A stretch of 64,000 bases of DNA, from positions 1 through 64,000 of the forward strand of contig NZ_SLZV01000001.1 of the NCBI RefSeq assembly GCF_004346095.1. Direction: 5' to 3'. Below, one piece after another: positions 55,137-64,000 of the stretch. This stretch comes from Faecalimonas umbilicata (GTDB lineage Bacteria; Bacillota; Clostridia; Lachnospirales; Lachnospiraceae). The notes under the pieces are model-generated. The model saw nothing but the letters and a program-made list of their open reading frames with translations. It did no database searches and was not told where the DNA came from. The position numbers were made by a program, and so were the translations under genes. The stretch's first letter is position 1; every line of letters starts with the position of its first letter.

Positions 55137-55898
55137 TTAATTTTCCCGTCTTACCACCGTTTTTCTGATCAACAATATACTGACACCTGCCAGAATCACC
55201 AGACCTATTACACCGGATATCAGTCCATAGAATGGATTCCCATCTGCGAGGCCGGATAACTTCATGATCGCATTCATGATGGCGATCATGCTCCTTCCAC
55301 CAAACAGAAAATAGTCCGCGAGGGGATATACAAGCCATAAAACTGCCGGTACTCCAAATGCAAATATGATTCTTCCTATTTTATTCAGACGATACCAGAT
55401 GATAGACACCATATACCCCGCCCCTGCAAAAAGTGCATACACTACAGACAGCAGTGCTACCGAGACGATTGCCCTCACAACGGAAGATACCTGCTCTAAA
55501 AACTCTGGATAAAACAAGGGTAAAATTTCTCCTCCAAATTTGATATTTCCCCATCCGTTCAGCTTTTGATCTACTGTAGCAAGCAAGGTATCAGCCACTC
55601 CGCACATCCCGGCACCGGCTGCGAAGACAAGCATCTTTCCTGCCAGAATCTGCTTTCTGCTCACACCATTCTGCAATAAAAACTGGAAGCTTTCTGTAAA
55701 ACTACACATTCCGATGATCAGCATAAACATCGCCGACATCATATTCATTCCGTTCATCGTCACATATTCTCCACCAATCTTGCTCGCAATCAGCAATGCC
55801 AGTAGACGCATTCCAATCTGAACAAGATATAACATCCCAATTGACTGCCACACTTCTTGAAACTGATATTTAAAACTCTTCTTCGTTCTCATATACAT
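55137..55898 (-). CDS. ABC transporter permease (ABC-2-like)
   Basis: A 253-residue membrane protein with six hydrophobic segments, an N-terminal cytoplasmic tail, and no nucleotide-binding motif. It forms a transporter with the ATPase encoded six bases upstream. A GntR gene heads the operon. Such three-gene YtrA-type sets often export peptides, antibiotics or lipid-linked compounds, or act in envelope stress. The substrate is not apparent. The permease is not similar to a well-known bacteriocin exporter that I can name. Confidence 0.85.
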   Translation of the reverse strand: MYMRTKKSFKYQFQEVWQSIGMLYLVQIGMRLLALLIASKIGGEYVTMNGMNMMSAMFMLIIGMCSFTESFQFLLQNGVSRKQILAGKMLVFAAGAGMCGVADTLLATVDQKLNGWGNIKFGGEILPLFYPEFLEQVSSVVRAIVSVALLSVVYALFAGAGYMVSIIWYRLNKIGRIIFAFGVPAVLWLVYPLADYFLFGGRSMIAIMNAIMKLSGLADGNPFYGLISGVIGLVILAGVSILLIRKTVVRREN

Positions 55899-55904
55899 CC
55901 CCCT

Positions 55905-56762
55905 CTAACGATTTGTCATCTGGATAAACATCTTCTGCAAGTCCAACTTCGCCACTTCCAGCTCTTCCGGTGCTTTCTTCCATTTTTCTTTGGAACTTCC
56001 GATCACATATGCCGTCTTCATCGTTCCGAGCATCTCCGTGCCGATCACATCCTCTCCCTGGCTCCATATGTCAACCATTTCCTTCTTCCCGGAAATTCTA
56101 TAACCACCGGCAAGCAATTCCTCTGTCGCACAATTCTTCACAATCTTCCCGTCTTTCAAGATCACAACATGTTCGATCACACTTGCGACCTCTTCAATCA
56201 GATGTGTAGAAATTACTATCGTAAACGGTTCTTCTATATACTTCTCAAGAAGAATCCGATAGAACATCTCTCTGTGATTCGCATCCAGCCCAAGGACCGG
56301 CTCATCTAAAAACAGATATGGAACATTGACAGAAAGCGCAAGAACTAGCTTAAAAATCGACTTATACCCCGTGGAAAGCGTCCGCACTTTTTTCTTCGTA
56401 TTCAGCCCAAACATCCTTGCAAGTTCCATCGCATACTCCATATCGAACTTCGGATAAAATTCCTTCGACCATTGAAATGCCTGCTGGATCTTCATCCCTG
56501 CCGGGTAAAGTGTCTGCTCACTCATCAGATACATATTCTGCTGTACCTGATCATTTTCCCTTGCAGGCTTTCCATCTACCAGCACTTCTCCCTGATCCGG
56601 AAAAATCCGGTTACTGATAATATTAAGCATGGTGGATTTCCCTGCTCCATTTCGTCCGAGAAGCGCATATATTTTCCCATCCTCAAACTGTACACTGACA
56701 TGATCCAGCGCCTTTGTGTCCTTATAGCCCTTTGACACTTCTTTGATCTCTATCCCTCTCAT
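55905..56762 (-). CDS. ABC transporter ATP-binding protein
   Basis: A 285-residue ATPase of the multidrug/peptide-export group. Walker A is LLGRNGAGKSTMLNIISNR at about 35-52, the signature LSTGYKSIFKL replaces the classic LSGGQ, and Walker B is PYLFLDEPVLGLDANHR. A C-terminal extension of about 60 residues may contact the permease. The signature S-T-G-Y-K is common in the YtrB/bacitracin-related branch. It overlaps gntR by four bases. Confidence 0.92.
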   Translation of the reverse strand: MRGIEIKEVSKGYKDTKALDHVSVQFEDGKIYALLGRNGAGKSTMLNIISNRIFPDQGEVLVDGKPARENDQVQQNMYLMSEQTLYPAGMKIQQAFQWSKEFYPKFDMEYAMELARMFGLNTKKKVRTLSTGYKSIFKLVLALSVNVPYLFLDEPVLGLDANHREMFYRILLEKYIEEPFTIVISTHLIEEVASVIEHVVILKDGKIVKNCATEELLAGGYRISGKKEMVDIWSQGEDVIGTEMLGTMKTAYVIGSSKEKWKKAPEELEVAKLDLQKMFIQMTNR

Positions 56763-57127
56763 TTTGAAAATCCCCTTTCTATCATCGAAATGATCTCCAC
56801 ATCTGTAATCTCCAGCTTCTTCGCCTCTTCTACAAGACGACTCACAAAATTTTCATAAAACTGGTCTTTCCTCTTTTGTCTCAACTTCCTTACTGCACCT
56901 TCTGTCACAAACATTCCTACTCCTCTCTTCTTATACACGATCCCGGCATCTACCAGCAGGTTGATCCCCTTAAGCGCAGTTGCCGGATTGATCTTATAAG
57001 TCACAGATAGCTCTGTTGTAGAAGGAATCTGACTCTCTTCCTGAAATACCCCTGTCAAGATTGCATCTTCCATCCCTTCTGCAATCTGCAAAAATACAGG
57101 CTTCTCATCATCAAAATTCAGCTTCAT
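56759..57127 (-). CDS. GntR-family (YtrA-type) regulator of the ABC transporter
   Basis: A 122-residue winged-helix repressor with a short C-terminal dimerisation tail. The DNA-binding part is ILTGVFQEESQIPSTTELSVTYKINPATALKGINLLVDAGI, followed by a KKRGVGMFV wing. It heads the operon with the ATPase and permease genes. A perfect consensus promoter and a TAGTTA-N10-TAACTA repeat lie upstream, which implies autorepression that is relieved by a cell-wall or lipid-II-targeting drug or another transporter substrate. Confidence 0.93.
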   Translation of the reverse strand: MKLNFDDEKPVFLQIAEGMEDAILTGVFQEESQIPSTTELSVTYKINPATALKGINLLVDAGIVYKKRGVGMFVTEGAVRKLRQKRKDQFYENFVSRLVEEAKKLEITDVEIISMIERGFSK

Positions 57128-57151
57128 CTTTTCCTCCTCTCGTTATGTGGT

Positions 57152-57173
57152 TAGTTACTCAAGTAATTAACTA
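57152..57173 (-). promoter_or_regulatory. Candidate GntR operator
   Basis: The inverted repeat TAGTTA-N10-TAACTA starts eight bases downstream of the -10 of the gntR promoter, where binding would block transcription. Confidence 0.6.
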
Positions 57174-57180
57174 TATATGC

Positions 57181-57209
57181 ATTATATCCACCACTCCTAC
57201 TTTTGTCAA
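57181..57209 (-). promoter_or_regulatory. Promoter of the GntR-ABC operon
   Basis: Minus strand: perfect TTGACA (57204-57209), 17-base spacer, perfect TATAAT (57181-57186). Such a strong promoter is expected to be repressed under normal conditions. Confidence 0.88.
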
Positions 57210-57246
57210 TTACTTTGCTTCAAAAAGTTTTGTAAAAAACAAAAAA

Positions 57247-57275
57247 CCTCGCAACGTTTTCTATACGTCGCAAGG
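57247..57275 (-). terminator. Terminator after the 138-residue membrane protein gene
   Basis: CCTCGCAACG and CGTCGCAAGG pair at 8 of 10 positions around a 9-base loop, followed on the minus strand by a long T-run (TTTTTTGTTTTTT). Confidence 0.7.
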
Positions 57276-57346
57276 CATCTTTCTCTATTCTTTCTGTTCT
57301 TTCTCTATGCTATATTTACACCTATGCTGGAATGTCTTTTTCTTTC

Positions 57347-57763
57347 CTAGACCATCATTGCGATCAGAGAAGGAATCAAACAGACAAGCGCACACAACAA
57401 ATCTCCTAAAAACCGGCACACAATCCGTTCGTCATCATCCAATTCCCCAAATGGAATCACCTTCTCATCGACAAAGTCTACCATATCTTTTGTGATATGT
57501 TTCTTTTTTTTCTCTTCTTTTTCCTCCAACAAATGATGGATCCGAACCCCATCCAGCCTAAGATATTGAATCCATGCCAACATAAGGAAAATACATCCTG
57601 CCACAAAAAGTGCATTCTCTGCAAGTGACCGATATCCCCCTTGATTCAAAAACTTGTCCCACAGAAGGCAAAGAACCATCGCTACAGCAAATTTTGCCAC
57701 ACACTGATATAACATTGGACGGATCATATATTTTTGAAATATCATACGGATTTTTTTAATCAT
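57347..57763 (-). CDS. Membrane protein of unknown function
   Basis: A 138-residue protein with hydrophobic segments at about 20-37, 46-65 and 118-138 and a charged cytoplasmic middle part (LLEEKEEKKKKHITKDMVDFVDEK). Not recognised. It stands alone between two terminators, so it is a single-gene unit. No motif suggests an enzyme. A role as a small regulator or membrane adaptor is a guess. Confidence 0.7.
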   Translation of the reverse strand: MIKKIRMIFQKYMIRPMLYQCVAKFAVAMVLCLLWDKFLNQGGYRSLAENALFVAGCIFLMLAWIQYLRLDGVRIHHLLEEKEEKKKKHITKDMVDFVDEKVIPFGELDDDERIVCRFLGDLLCALVCLIPSLIAMMV

Positions 57764-57833
57764 AGTTTTTCTTCCTTTACCTAAGTATTACTTCATTTTC
57801 TCTGTCCAGATTATACTTTTTCACAAAAAATAA

Positions 57834-57876
57834 GTCTTGTCAAGGTTTTCCCAACAAGTTCTCCCCTCAACAAGAC
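57834..57876 (-). terminator. Terminator of the opp operon
   Basis: GTCTTGTCAAGG (57834-57845) pairs with CCTCAACAAGAC (57865-57876) over 12 positions, including G-U pairs, with a 19-base loop. A T-run (TTATTTTTT) follows on the minus strand. Confidence 0.8.
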
Positions 57877-57944
57877 ATACTTTTATCATTTTTATCCAGC
57901 TTTTAGACAACAGCTTCGCTTTTGCCTCAGCCGTGATATTTTTC

Positions 57945-58880
57945 TTATTTTTCGATCTCTCTGCGATATCCTTCCAGTTCTTTCTGATTTCCATAGACAA
58001 AATGTCCCGGCAGAATTTCTTCCCAAACCGGCTGATCCACACTGTAATCATGAATCGACGGATCATAAACAATAAGCTCTTTATTCTTCTCACGCTCCGG
58101 ATCCGGAATCGGAACTGCAGAAAGCAGCGCTTTTGTATATGGATGAAGCGGGTGCAGGAACAACTCTTCTGCTTCTGCAAGCTCCACAATACGTCCCTTA
58201 TGAATTACCGCAATACGGTCTGAAATAAATCTTACAACAGACAGGTCATGTGCGATAAACAGGTACGTCAGTCCTTTTGTCTTCTTCAACTCATTCAGAA
58301 GGTTCAATACCTGTGCACGGATAGAAACATCCAGCGCAGAAATCGGTTCATCCGCCACAACAAACTCCGGTTCCATGATCAACGCACGCGCAATACCGAT
58401 ACGCTGTCTTTGTCCACCTGAGAATTCATGTGGGAATCGAGATGCAAATTCCGGTAAAAGACCAACTTCCCGAAGTGCATTCTGCACTTTATTGTATCTG
58501 TCTTTCTCATCTTTGTAAAGGTGATGATTAATCAGACCTTCTGAGATAATATAATCAACTTTCGCACGTTCATTTAAGGATGCCTGAGGATCCTGGAAGA
58601 TCATCTGACATTTTTTGATCACTTCAAGGTCGAGTTCTTTGGAAATCTTACCACTGATGCGACGCCCTTTAAACAAAATCTCTCCGGCAGATACCGGGTT
58701 GATTCTCGTGATCGCACGTCCGATCGTTGTCTTTCCTGATCCTGACTCTCCTACGAGCGCGAAGGTCTCTCCTTTATAAATATCAAAGTTCACATGGTCA
58801 ACTGCAACGAACTTCTTCTTTCCGGTTCCGAAGGTAATCTGCAGATCTTTCAACTCAATCAGTTTTTCTTTTTCTTGCAT
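57945..58880 (-). CDS. oppF: Oligopeptide ABC transporter ATPase OppF
   Basis: A 311-residue ATPase of the peptide importer family. Walker A is [14 protein letters not shown] at about 40-53, the signature is [16 protein letters not shown], Walker B is [11 protein letters not shown], and the oligopeptide/dipeptide C-terminal motif ([19 protein letters not shown]) is present. It acts with OppD on the cytoplasmic side. It is the last gene of oppABCDF, with a terminator 70 bases downstream. Confidence 0.95.
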   Translation of the reverse strand: MQEKEKLIELKDLQITFGTGKKKFVAVDHVNFDIYKGETFALVGESGSGKTTIGRAITRINPVSAGEILFKGRRISGKISKELDLEVIKKCQMIFQDPQASLNERAKVDYIISEGLINHHLYKDEKDRYNKVQNALREVGLLPEFASRFPHEFSGGQRQRIGIARALIMEPEFVVADEPISALDVSIRAQVLNLLNELKKTKGLTYLFIAHDLSVVRFISDRIAVIHKGRIVELAEAEELFLHPLHPYTKALLSAVPIPDPEREKNKELIVYDPSIHDYSVDQPVWEEILPGHFVYGNQKELEGYRREIEK

Positions 58881-58885
58881 AATTC

Positions 58886-59926
58886 TTACCCTCTTCCTTC
58901 CATACTCGCACGAAGACGTTTAATTGCCTCCGGCTGTTCAATCTTCGGTGCACGCGGATCTAAGTACCACGTTTTCGCCTTATGCGTTGGTGTGATCTCA
59001 AAGAATGGCGGCTCCTCCTCAAAGTCGATTGCAAGTGCCTTCTTGTTACGAGGTGCAAATGCATCCCCTTGAATCTTATTGAATAAGTTCGGTGGTGTAC
59101 CTTCAATCGTCGGCAACGGTTCCCCTTTCACTCCTAGCTGTGGAAGGGAAGATAACAATGCCCATGTGTACGGATGCCATGCATCATAGAAAATCTCATT
59201 GACTGTACCATACTCAACGATCTGTCCCGCATACATTACCGCAACACGATCCGCTACATTTGCCACAACACCAAGATCGTGTGTAATATAAATAACTGTC
59301 ATCTTCAGTTCTTTCTGAAGATCTCTGATCAGATTCAGAATCTGTGCCTGGATTGTTACATCCAGCGCAGTCGTAGGTTCGTCACAGATCAGAATATCCG
59401 GATGACAGGCAGCTGCGATCGCAATGACAACACGCTGTCTCATACCACCGGAAAATTCATGTGGATACTGATTGTATCGCTTCTCCGGAAATGGGATTCC
59501 TACTTTTTCAAGCATCTCCAGTGCCATTTTCTTTGCCTCAGCACCTTTGATTCCCTGATTCAATTCGATACTTTCCTGAATCTGTTTTCCTACTTTTTTC
59601 AATGGATTCAGAGAAGTCATCGGATCCTGCATTACCATAGAAATTTTCTTTCCACGGATCGTTCTCCAGTCCTTCTCTTTTTTATATTTCGCCAGATCTT
59701 TTCCATCATACATGATCGATCCGTGTGTAATACTTCCATTGGAGTCAAGCATTCCTAAGAAAGACTTTGTAAACACTGACTTTCCTGATCCTGACTCTCC
59801 TACAATTGCAAGTGTTTCTCCTTCATAAAGGTCTAAGGAACATCTGCGAATCGCCGTCAGTTTTCTGCCACGTAAGCTAAACTGGATTTCTACATCTTTC
59901 GCAGACAAGATTGGTTCTTTTGTCAT
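58886..59926 (-). CDS. oppD: Oligopeptide ABC transporter ATPase OppD
   Basis: A 346-residue ATPase with Walker [17 protein letters not shown], signature [14 protein letters not shown], Walker [15 protein letters not shown] and the C-terminal peptide-transporter motif ([16 protein letters not shown]). A typical insertion [18 protein letters not shown] replaces the usual Cys-rich FeS-like end of some OppD proteins, since the canonical C-terminal cysteines (for example CPFAPRC) are absent here. It is six bases from oppF. Confidence 0.94.
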   Translation of the reverse strand: MTKEPILSAKDVEIQFSLRGRKLTAIRRCSLDLYEGETLAIVGESGSGKSVFTKSFLGMLDSNGSITHGSIMYDGKDLAKYKKEKDWRTIRGKKISMVMQDPMTSLNPLKKVGKQIQESIELNQGIKGAEAKKMALEMLEKVGIPFPEKRYNQYPHEFSGGMRQRVVIAIAAACHPDILICDEPTTALDVTIQAQILNLIRDLQKELKMTVIYITHDLGVVANVADRVAVMYAGQIVEYGTVNEIFYDAWHPYTWALLSSLPQLGVKGEPLPTIEGTPPNLFNKIQGDAFAPRNKKALAIDFEEEPPFFEITPTHKAKTWYLDPRAPKIEQPEAIKRLRASMEGRG

Positions 59927-59940
59927 AGCAGTCCTCCGTT

Positions 59941-60867
59941 CTATACGTGATTTCTCGGGTCAGCCGCATCAGAGAACGCATTTCCCACAAGGTAAAATGT
60001 AACTGTAATAAGAGATACAATTACCGCCGGGAAAATCAGCAGATACGGGTGTTCGAGGAAATAGTTACGGGCATTTCTAAGCAGAATACCCAGTGACGGT
60101 GTATCGATTCCAAGTCCAAGTCCTAAATAAGATAACGTAGACTCAAGTGCAATTGTCGACGGGATCGACAGTGCAAGTCTCAGAATAATGATACTGATCA
60201 AATATGGAAGAATGTTCTTTACGAGCACTCTCCAGATCGGAGTACCTAAGCATCGTGAAGCAAGATTGTATTCTCTGTCACGATACATCATAACAAGGTT
60301 ACGCACATTTCTCGCCATGGTCAGCCATCCGAATCCAATCAGTGAAATACACATAATTGTAAAGGACTGCCCAACAAGAAGCGCAATCAATGTCATATAA
60401 ATGATAACCGGTACGTTATTAATAATATTATAAACTTCTGTCAAAATACGATCGAGGCTTCTTATATATCCCCAAATACAGCCAATGATAACTCCGAGCA
60501 CACACTCTCCAAGCGCAACGATCAGCGCCAACTTAATGGATGTCTGTGCTGCATACCATACCTGACACCAGTAATCACGTCCGAGGTTATCTGTTCCGAA
60601 CCAATATTCACCATTCGGTGACTGAAATGCCATAGCCGAATTTGTTTTTAATGCAGCATAATCATATTTTCCAATATGCAGTGCGATGAAAGAGAAAATT
60701 ACAAGTGCAAAAAAAACAATGGCCATCACAACTGCTGATTTTTTCTTCAGAAAATTCTGGAACACGGATTTCCAATAAGAATAGTCTGAATATCCGGTAC
60801 GTTCCGCTTTTTCTGCAGAATATTCCACGAACCGAAATAAATCATCTTTTTTCTCATTTTCGCCCAT
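59941..60867 (-). CDS. oppC: Oligopeptide ABC transporter permease OppC
   Basis: A 308-residue permease with a long cytoplasmic N-terminus, a first helix near 40-60, the conserved EYWFGTDNLGRDYWCQVWYAAQTS region (about 89-112, shown in part), and five more helices with the EAA-type loop near SRCLGTPIWRVLVKNILP. It pairs with OppB. A one-base overlap with oppB indicates coupled translation. Confidence 0.94.
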   Translation of the reverse strand: MGENEKKDDLFRFVEYSAEKAERTGYSDYSYWKSVFQNFLKKKSAVVMAIVFFALVIFSFIALHIGKYDYAALKTNSAMAFQSPNGEYWFGTDNLGRDYWCQVWYAAQTSIKLALIVALGECVLGVIIGCIWGYIRSLDRILTEVYNIINNVPVIIYMTLIALLVGQSFTIMCISLIGFGWLTMARNVRNLVMMYRDREYNLASRCLGTPIWRVLVKNILPYLISIIILRLALSIPSTIALESTLSYLGLGLGIDTPSLGILLRNARNYFLEHPYLLIFPAVIVSLITVTFYLVGNAFSDAADPRNHV

Positions 60868-61817
60868 TATCGCGTTCCTCCTTTTCCTGTAAGTTTAATT
60901 CTCGGATCAAGTAACATCATAAGAATATCTCCGAGGAATACACCCAGTGTACCAAGCACTGCGTAAAGGACTACAAGTGTCTGCACGACATTTACGTCAT
61001 AGCGGACAATCGCATCCGTAAGAAGTGGTCCCATTCCCGGTACAGAGAAGAATCTTTCTACCAAAAGAGATCCACCTATCGTGTAGAGAAATGACGCCGG
61101 AACATATTGAGCCAGCGGTACAAATGCGTTCTTAAAGACATGTTTAATCATAATTCCCGCAGAAGAAGTACCCTTCACACGAGCCAGCTTAATGTAATCC
61201 TTATTCAGTTCATCTACCATATAACGTCTCGTCCAGAGTGCATAACTTGCGATAGATGCCAGTGACAGACATACGATCGGAAGTATACTTGTCTCTGACG
61301 GATTCCGTGTCGAATAAAGCGACGGAAGCCCGAGCACTTTCGAACCAAATGCCAACACAAGTGAGTATGACACAAGGCTTGGAACCGCATTTACAAAAAT
61401 TGTGTATGCTGTTCCTACATGATCTAAGATCCGGTCTTTGTTTAATGTCTGGATAATACCGATAAGGATACCTACAAAAAGGGAAATCACAAGTGCAGTA
61501 CATCCAAGTTTCATAGAAATTGTAAATTTATCGCCAATTACCGATACGACATCAACACCGTTCTGAATTCTTCTGGATTCGCCAAAATCGAATTTCAGAA
61601 GCTGCCCATAATAACGAACGAGTTGTTTCGGCATCGGATCTAACAGTCCTGCTGCCTGTAACTGCTCTTCTTTCTGCTCTGGTGTAAACTTCATTAACTG
61701 ATCTTCTGTAAAGAAATAGTCTGTCGGAAGCATTCTCATCAACAGAAAAACGATCGTTACAACAATCAGGACTGTCACAACAGATTGTAACAGTCGCTTG
61801 ATTGTATACTTAAACAT
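60867..61817 (-). CDS. oppB: Oligopeptide ABC transporter permease OppB
   Basis: A 316-residue permease with six membrane segments. The conserved N-terminal MFKYTIKRLLQSVVTVLIVV helix and the EAA-type region DYIKLARVKGTSSAGIMIKHVFKNA are present. It pairs with OppC to make the channel. It shares single bases with the genes on both sides. Confidence 0.95.
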   Translation of the reverse strand: MFKYTIKRLLQSVVTVLIVVTIVFLLMRMLPTDYFFTEDQLMKFTPEQKEEQLQAAGLLDPMPKQLVRYYGQLLKFDFGESRRIQNGVDVVSVIGDKFTISMKLGCTALVISLFVGILIGIIQTLNKDRILDHVGTAYTIFVNAVPSLVSYSLVLAFGSKVLGLPSLYSTRNPSETSILPIVCLSLASIASYALWTRRYMVDELNKDYIKLARVKGTSSAGIMIKHVFKNAFVPLAQYVPASFLYTIGGSLLVERFFSVPGMGPLLTDAIVRYDVNVVQTLVVLYAVLGTLGVFLGDILMMLLDPRIKLTGKGGTR

Positions 61818-63748
61818 TATTTATTAAATTCCTCTGCGAATTTCTCGTAATCTTCCGTAGTATAGGCGTCTACGGATGTCTCCCAGTTTTTATATTTTGC
61901 ATTCTGCATACCATAGATTGCATGAGATACTGAGTAATCATTGATCTTTGATAACTGCCATGAAATCTCAAGGTTGTATGGGATTGTCATCGCATGTTTT
62001 AACATGTAAGCTTCTGCCTGTGCATATGCTTCATATCTTTCATCAAGATCTCCTGTAATTGCATTCGCTTTGTTTACAAGGTCTGTAAATTCTTTCCATG
62101 TAGCGATCAGTTCAGGATCTGTAGCATCGTTGATGTTTGTGTAGTTCATTGAATAGTAAGCTGTCTCTTCTCCGTATGTCTCCTGTCCGAGGAAGTTCTG
62201 CACATCACCGTAGTCAGCTCCCCATCCATTCATAACAACAGACTGAAGACTTGGATCGATAACTTCCTGAGTTAAGCTGGATACATATGTTCCGATGTTT
62301 AATTTTATATAATCATCCCCAAGACATTCTGCAAAGTTTTCCTGAAGAACTGTTGCAGAGTCAAGTGCTAACTGAGAACCAGCCGGGATATAGTAGTCCA
62401 TCTCAACCGGGAATTTAACACCTTTTGCAGAGAGTTCTTCTATTGCCTGTTTCTTAAGCTCTTCTGCTTTTTCTTTGTCAAGTCTTCTCATCTTCTTGCC
62501 GTTAGACTCTGGAAGTTCGATTAATTCTTCTACTCTGTCAACGTAATCTGTACCATCTGAGAAGTATACAAGACCTTTCATTGTGTAAGCTGTATTCTCG
62601 CAGCTAAGTGGATTGATCATGTTTGCTCTCTCATAAGTTTTTGTCAGGTCAAGTCCGTAGTAGATAGACTGACGGAATGCTTCGTTTGCAATCGCTGTAT
62701 TCCAGTTTGTATCATCAGATCCGTCTTCGTTCTTCTTTGCATAGTTGAATTTCATCTGGTAAGAGAATTTATTAGGAAGTTTCTCTGTCAGATAATCGTG
62801 ATACTGGTTGTTCTCATCTTCGTAGATTGCTCTTAAGTTTGCTTCTGCAAGGTCGATTGTATCGATTTCTCCTGTATCATAGAGAGAGTATCCAACTGTT
62901 ACGTCTTCGACCAGTTTAATTGTAACTGTATCGAAAAGTTTACAATCTTTGTCCCAGTAGCTTTCGTTCTTTGTCAGAGTCTTTGTGTTACCCTGGATGA
63001 ACTCTGTTAAGATGTATGGTCCGTTGTACCATAATTTATCGATTCCTACAGATTTTACATTTTCTACACCAACTTCATCGATGAAGCCCTGAGAAATCGG
63101 GTACAGACATGCACATACTGCTACTGTATCAAAATATGGTGTCTCTGCTATACAGTGGTAAACTACTGTATAATCATCTGGCGTTTCGATTCCTACCATC
63201 TCAAGGAATTTCGATTTGTCAAGCTTTAATGCCTCATCTGCTGAGAGTGATTTTGTATATTCACGGTATTCCTTTGCACCTTTGATCATTGAGATTGGCA
63301 TAGATGTGTTGTTACCAGCATCGTTCTTGTGTGCATTCAGGATCCACTCAAGAGCTGTTACAAAGTCATCTGCAACCATGTCAGCCTTTTCATTTCCCTG
63401 CTGGTCTACCCATTTCACATCGTCTCTCATCTTAAATGTCCATGTAAGACCATTATCTTCTGTACCCCATTCTTTTGCGATACCTGCCACTAACTGTCCT
63501 TTTGGATTTGTCTCAAGGAAACCTTCGTTTGTGTTACAAAGTACGTTTAAGTCAGCTGCCATCTCCGTATTCAAAACAAATACGTTCTCCATCTCACGCT
63601 GTGGCACTTCATAAGTCACAAGATCTTTAATCTCTTCTGAAGCCCCTTTTTCGCCTTTGGATTCTTTCTTGCCACTTCCACATCCAACAGTTGTTACTGC
63701 GAGTGCAGCTACCAGTGCAAGTGCAAGCCATTTGCCTCGTTTTTTCAT
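61817..63748 (-). CDS. oppA: Oligopeptide-binding lipoprotein OppA
   Basis: A 643-residue solute-binding lipoprotein. Lipobox VTTVGC ends at C23, followed by a charged Gly/Ser/Lys/Glu linker. The SBP_bac_5 (extracellular peptide-binding) fold follows, with AAD-LN, EGF-ET, GNTKTLTKNESYWD and ELSAKGVKFPVEMDYY segments typical of OppA. It is the first gene of the operon and is preceded by AGGAGGAG and a consensus promoter. It would capture oligopeptides on the outer surface for use as amino-acid source; the exact peptide range is not visible. Confidence 0.94.
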   Translation of the reverse strand: MKKRGKWLALALVAALAVTTVGCGSGKKESKGEKGASEEIKDLVTYEVPQREMENVFVLNTEMAADLNVLCNTNEGFLETNPKGQLVAGIAKEWGTEDNGLTWTFKMRDDVKWVDQQGNEKADMVADDFVTALEWILNAHKNDAGNNTSMPISMIKGAKEYREYTKSLSADEALKLDKSKFLEMVGIETPDDYTVVYHCIAETPYFDTVAVCACLYPISQGFIDEVGVENVKSVGIDKLWYNGPYILTEFIQGNTKTLTKNESYWDKDCKLFDTVTIKLVEDVTVGYSLYDTGEIDTIDLAEANLRAIYEDENNQYHDYLTEKLPNKFSYQMKFNYAKKNEDGSDDTNWNTAIANEAFRQSIYYGLDLTKTYERANMINPLSCENTAYTMKGLVYFSDGTDYVDRVEELIELPESNGKKMRRLDKEKAEELKKQAIEELSAKGVKFPVEMDYYIPAGSQLALDSATVLQENFAECLGDDYIKLNIGTYVSSLTQEVIDPSLQSVVMNGWGADYGDVQNFLGQETYGEETAYYSMNYTNINDATDPELIATWKEFTDLVNKANAITGDLDERYEAYAQAEAYMLKHAMTIPYNLEISWQLSKINDYSVSHAIYGMQNAKYKNWETSVDAYTTEDYEKFAEEFNK

Positions 63749-63786
63749 AACTTTCTCCTCCTTTTATAATTTATAGCATTAAAGTT

Positions 63787-63815
63787 ATTATAATTTTTCA
63801 TTGCTGCATTGTCAA
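63787..63815 (-). promoter_or_regulatory. Promoter of the opp operon
   Basis: Minus strand: perfect TTGACA (63810-63815), 17-base spacer, perfect TATAAT (63787-63792). The TSS would be about 30 bases before oppA. Upstream to the window edge (63816-64000) is AT-rich and holds nothing else I recognise. Confidence 0.9.
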
Positions 63816-64000
63816 TAAATTTTTTCATTTTTTTGCATGTTTACGCAAAATACTTTTCTCATCGTAATTCATCAGAATTTTCTATCTTTTTAGTATTTTT
63901 ATATATTTTGTATTTCATCTACCCCTTTTTCCTTTTCTTTTGTCTATGCATCTACTGCCTATATTCTCGTATATATGATTTTCATATTCTTCATATAGTA

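Noticed and set aside
57821-58189. A 122-residue minus-strand frame covering the end of oppF
   Set aside because: It overlaps the oppF C-terminal motif in another frame and the opp terminator. Its composition is basic and aromatic with no motif.
1-64000. tRNA genes, CRISPR arrays, prophage or integrative elements
   Set aside because: No cloverleaf-like T-arm sequence, regularly spaced repeats, integrase or phage structural genes were seen.

Overview
The window looks like chromosome from a low-to-mid GC, spore-forming Clostridia, most probably Lachnospiraceae (the [Ruminococcus] gnavus / Mediterraneibacter / Dorea neighbourhood is my best guess, from gene content only). Reasons: AT-rich intergenic tracts, strong AGGAGG ribosome-binding sites, near-consensus TTGACA-17-TATAAT promoters, a small acid-soluble spore protein, MurT/GatD, FtsEX with a PcsB-like hydrolase, AddAB and a DUF1700/DUF4097/PspC/PadR module. 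No tRNA, CRISPR array, insertion sequence or prophage gene was recognised. The left edge (1-230, minus strand) reads as the tandem promoters and leader of an rRNA operon whose 16S gene would lie off the left end.

Layout: 485-5351 holds radA, a small conserved protein, and clpC with an autoregulatory GntR gene. 5490-7582 (plus) is murT-gatD. 7656-9908 holds a lipoprotein, a YfcE-like phosphodiesterase and lrgAB. 10049-18567 is the accessory highlight, a divergent gene set around a TetR-type regulator. On the minus strand it has a GrdB-family selenoprotein gene with an in-frame UGA, a GrdE-family partner that lacks the pyruvoyl-forming cysteine, a short Cys-containing GrdB paralogue and an M20 amidohydrolase. 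On the plus strand it has an LctP-type carboxylate permease and an alpha/beta hydrolase. No GrdA, GrdC/D or thioredoxin gene is present. 18686-26330 holds an aminotransferase, an orphan NuoE-like Fe-S protein, a tocopherol-cyclase-like protein with a FAD/Rieske oxidoreductase, NudC, two GNAT acetyltransferases and a split ThrE-type exporter.

26533-30116 is the purine operon purE-purM-purN-purD. 30345-33295 carries an M29 aminopeptidase with two small membrane proteins. 33330-38214 is the pyrimidine operon pyrC-pyrF-pyrK-pyrD-pyrE plus a 50-residue membrane protein. 38419-43554 is a cell-wall hydrolysis operon: CdaR-like regulator, ftsE, ftsX, a coiled-coil M23 peptidase and a Ctp protease. 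43732-46271 holds a spore protein and a PadR-controlled envelope module. 46550-54998 is DUF1294, addA, addB and an unknown membrane protein. 55137-57127 is a GntR-regulated ABC transporter. 57945-63748 is a complete oligopeptide transporter operon, oppABCDF, with a clear promoter and terminator.

Most of the window is housekeeping. The GrdB/GrdE-like set is the part most likely to encode an undescribed activity: a Sec-dependent reductive step on a small acid or amino-acid derivative, delivered by the permease and trimmed by the two hydrolases. The substrate cannot be read from sequence.
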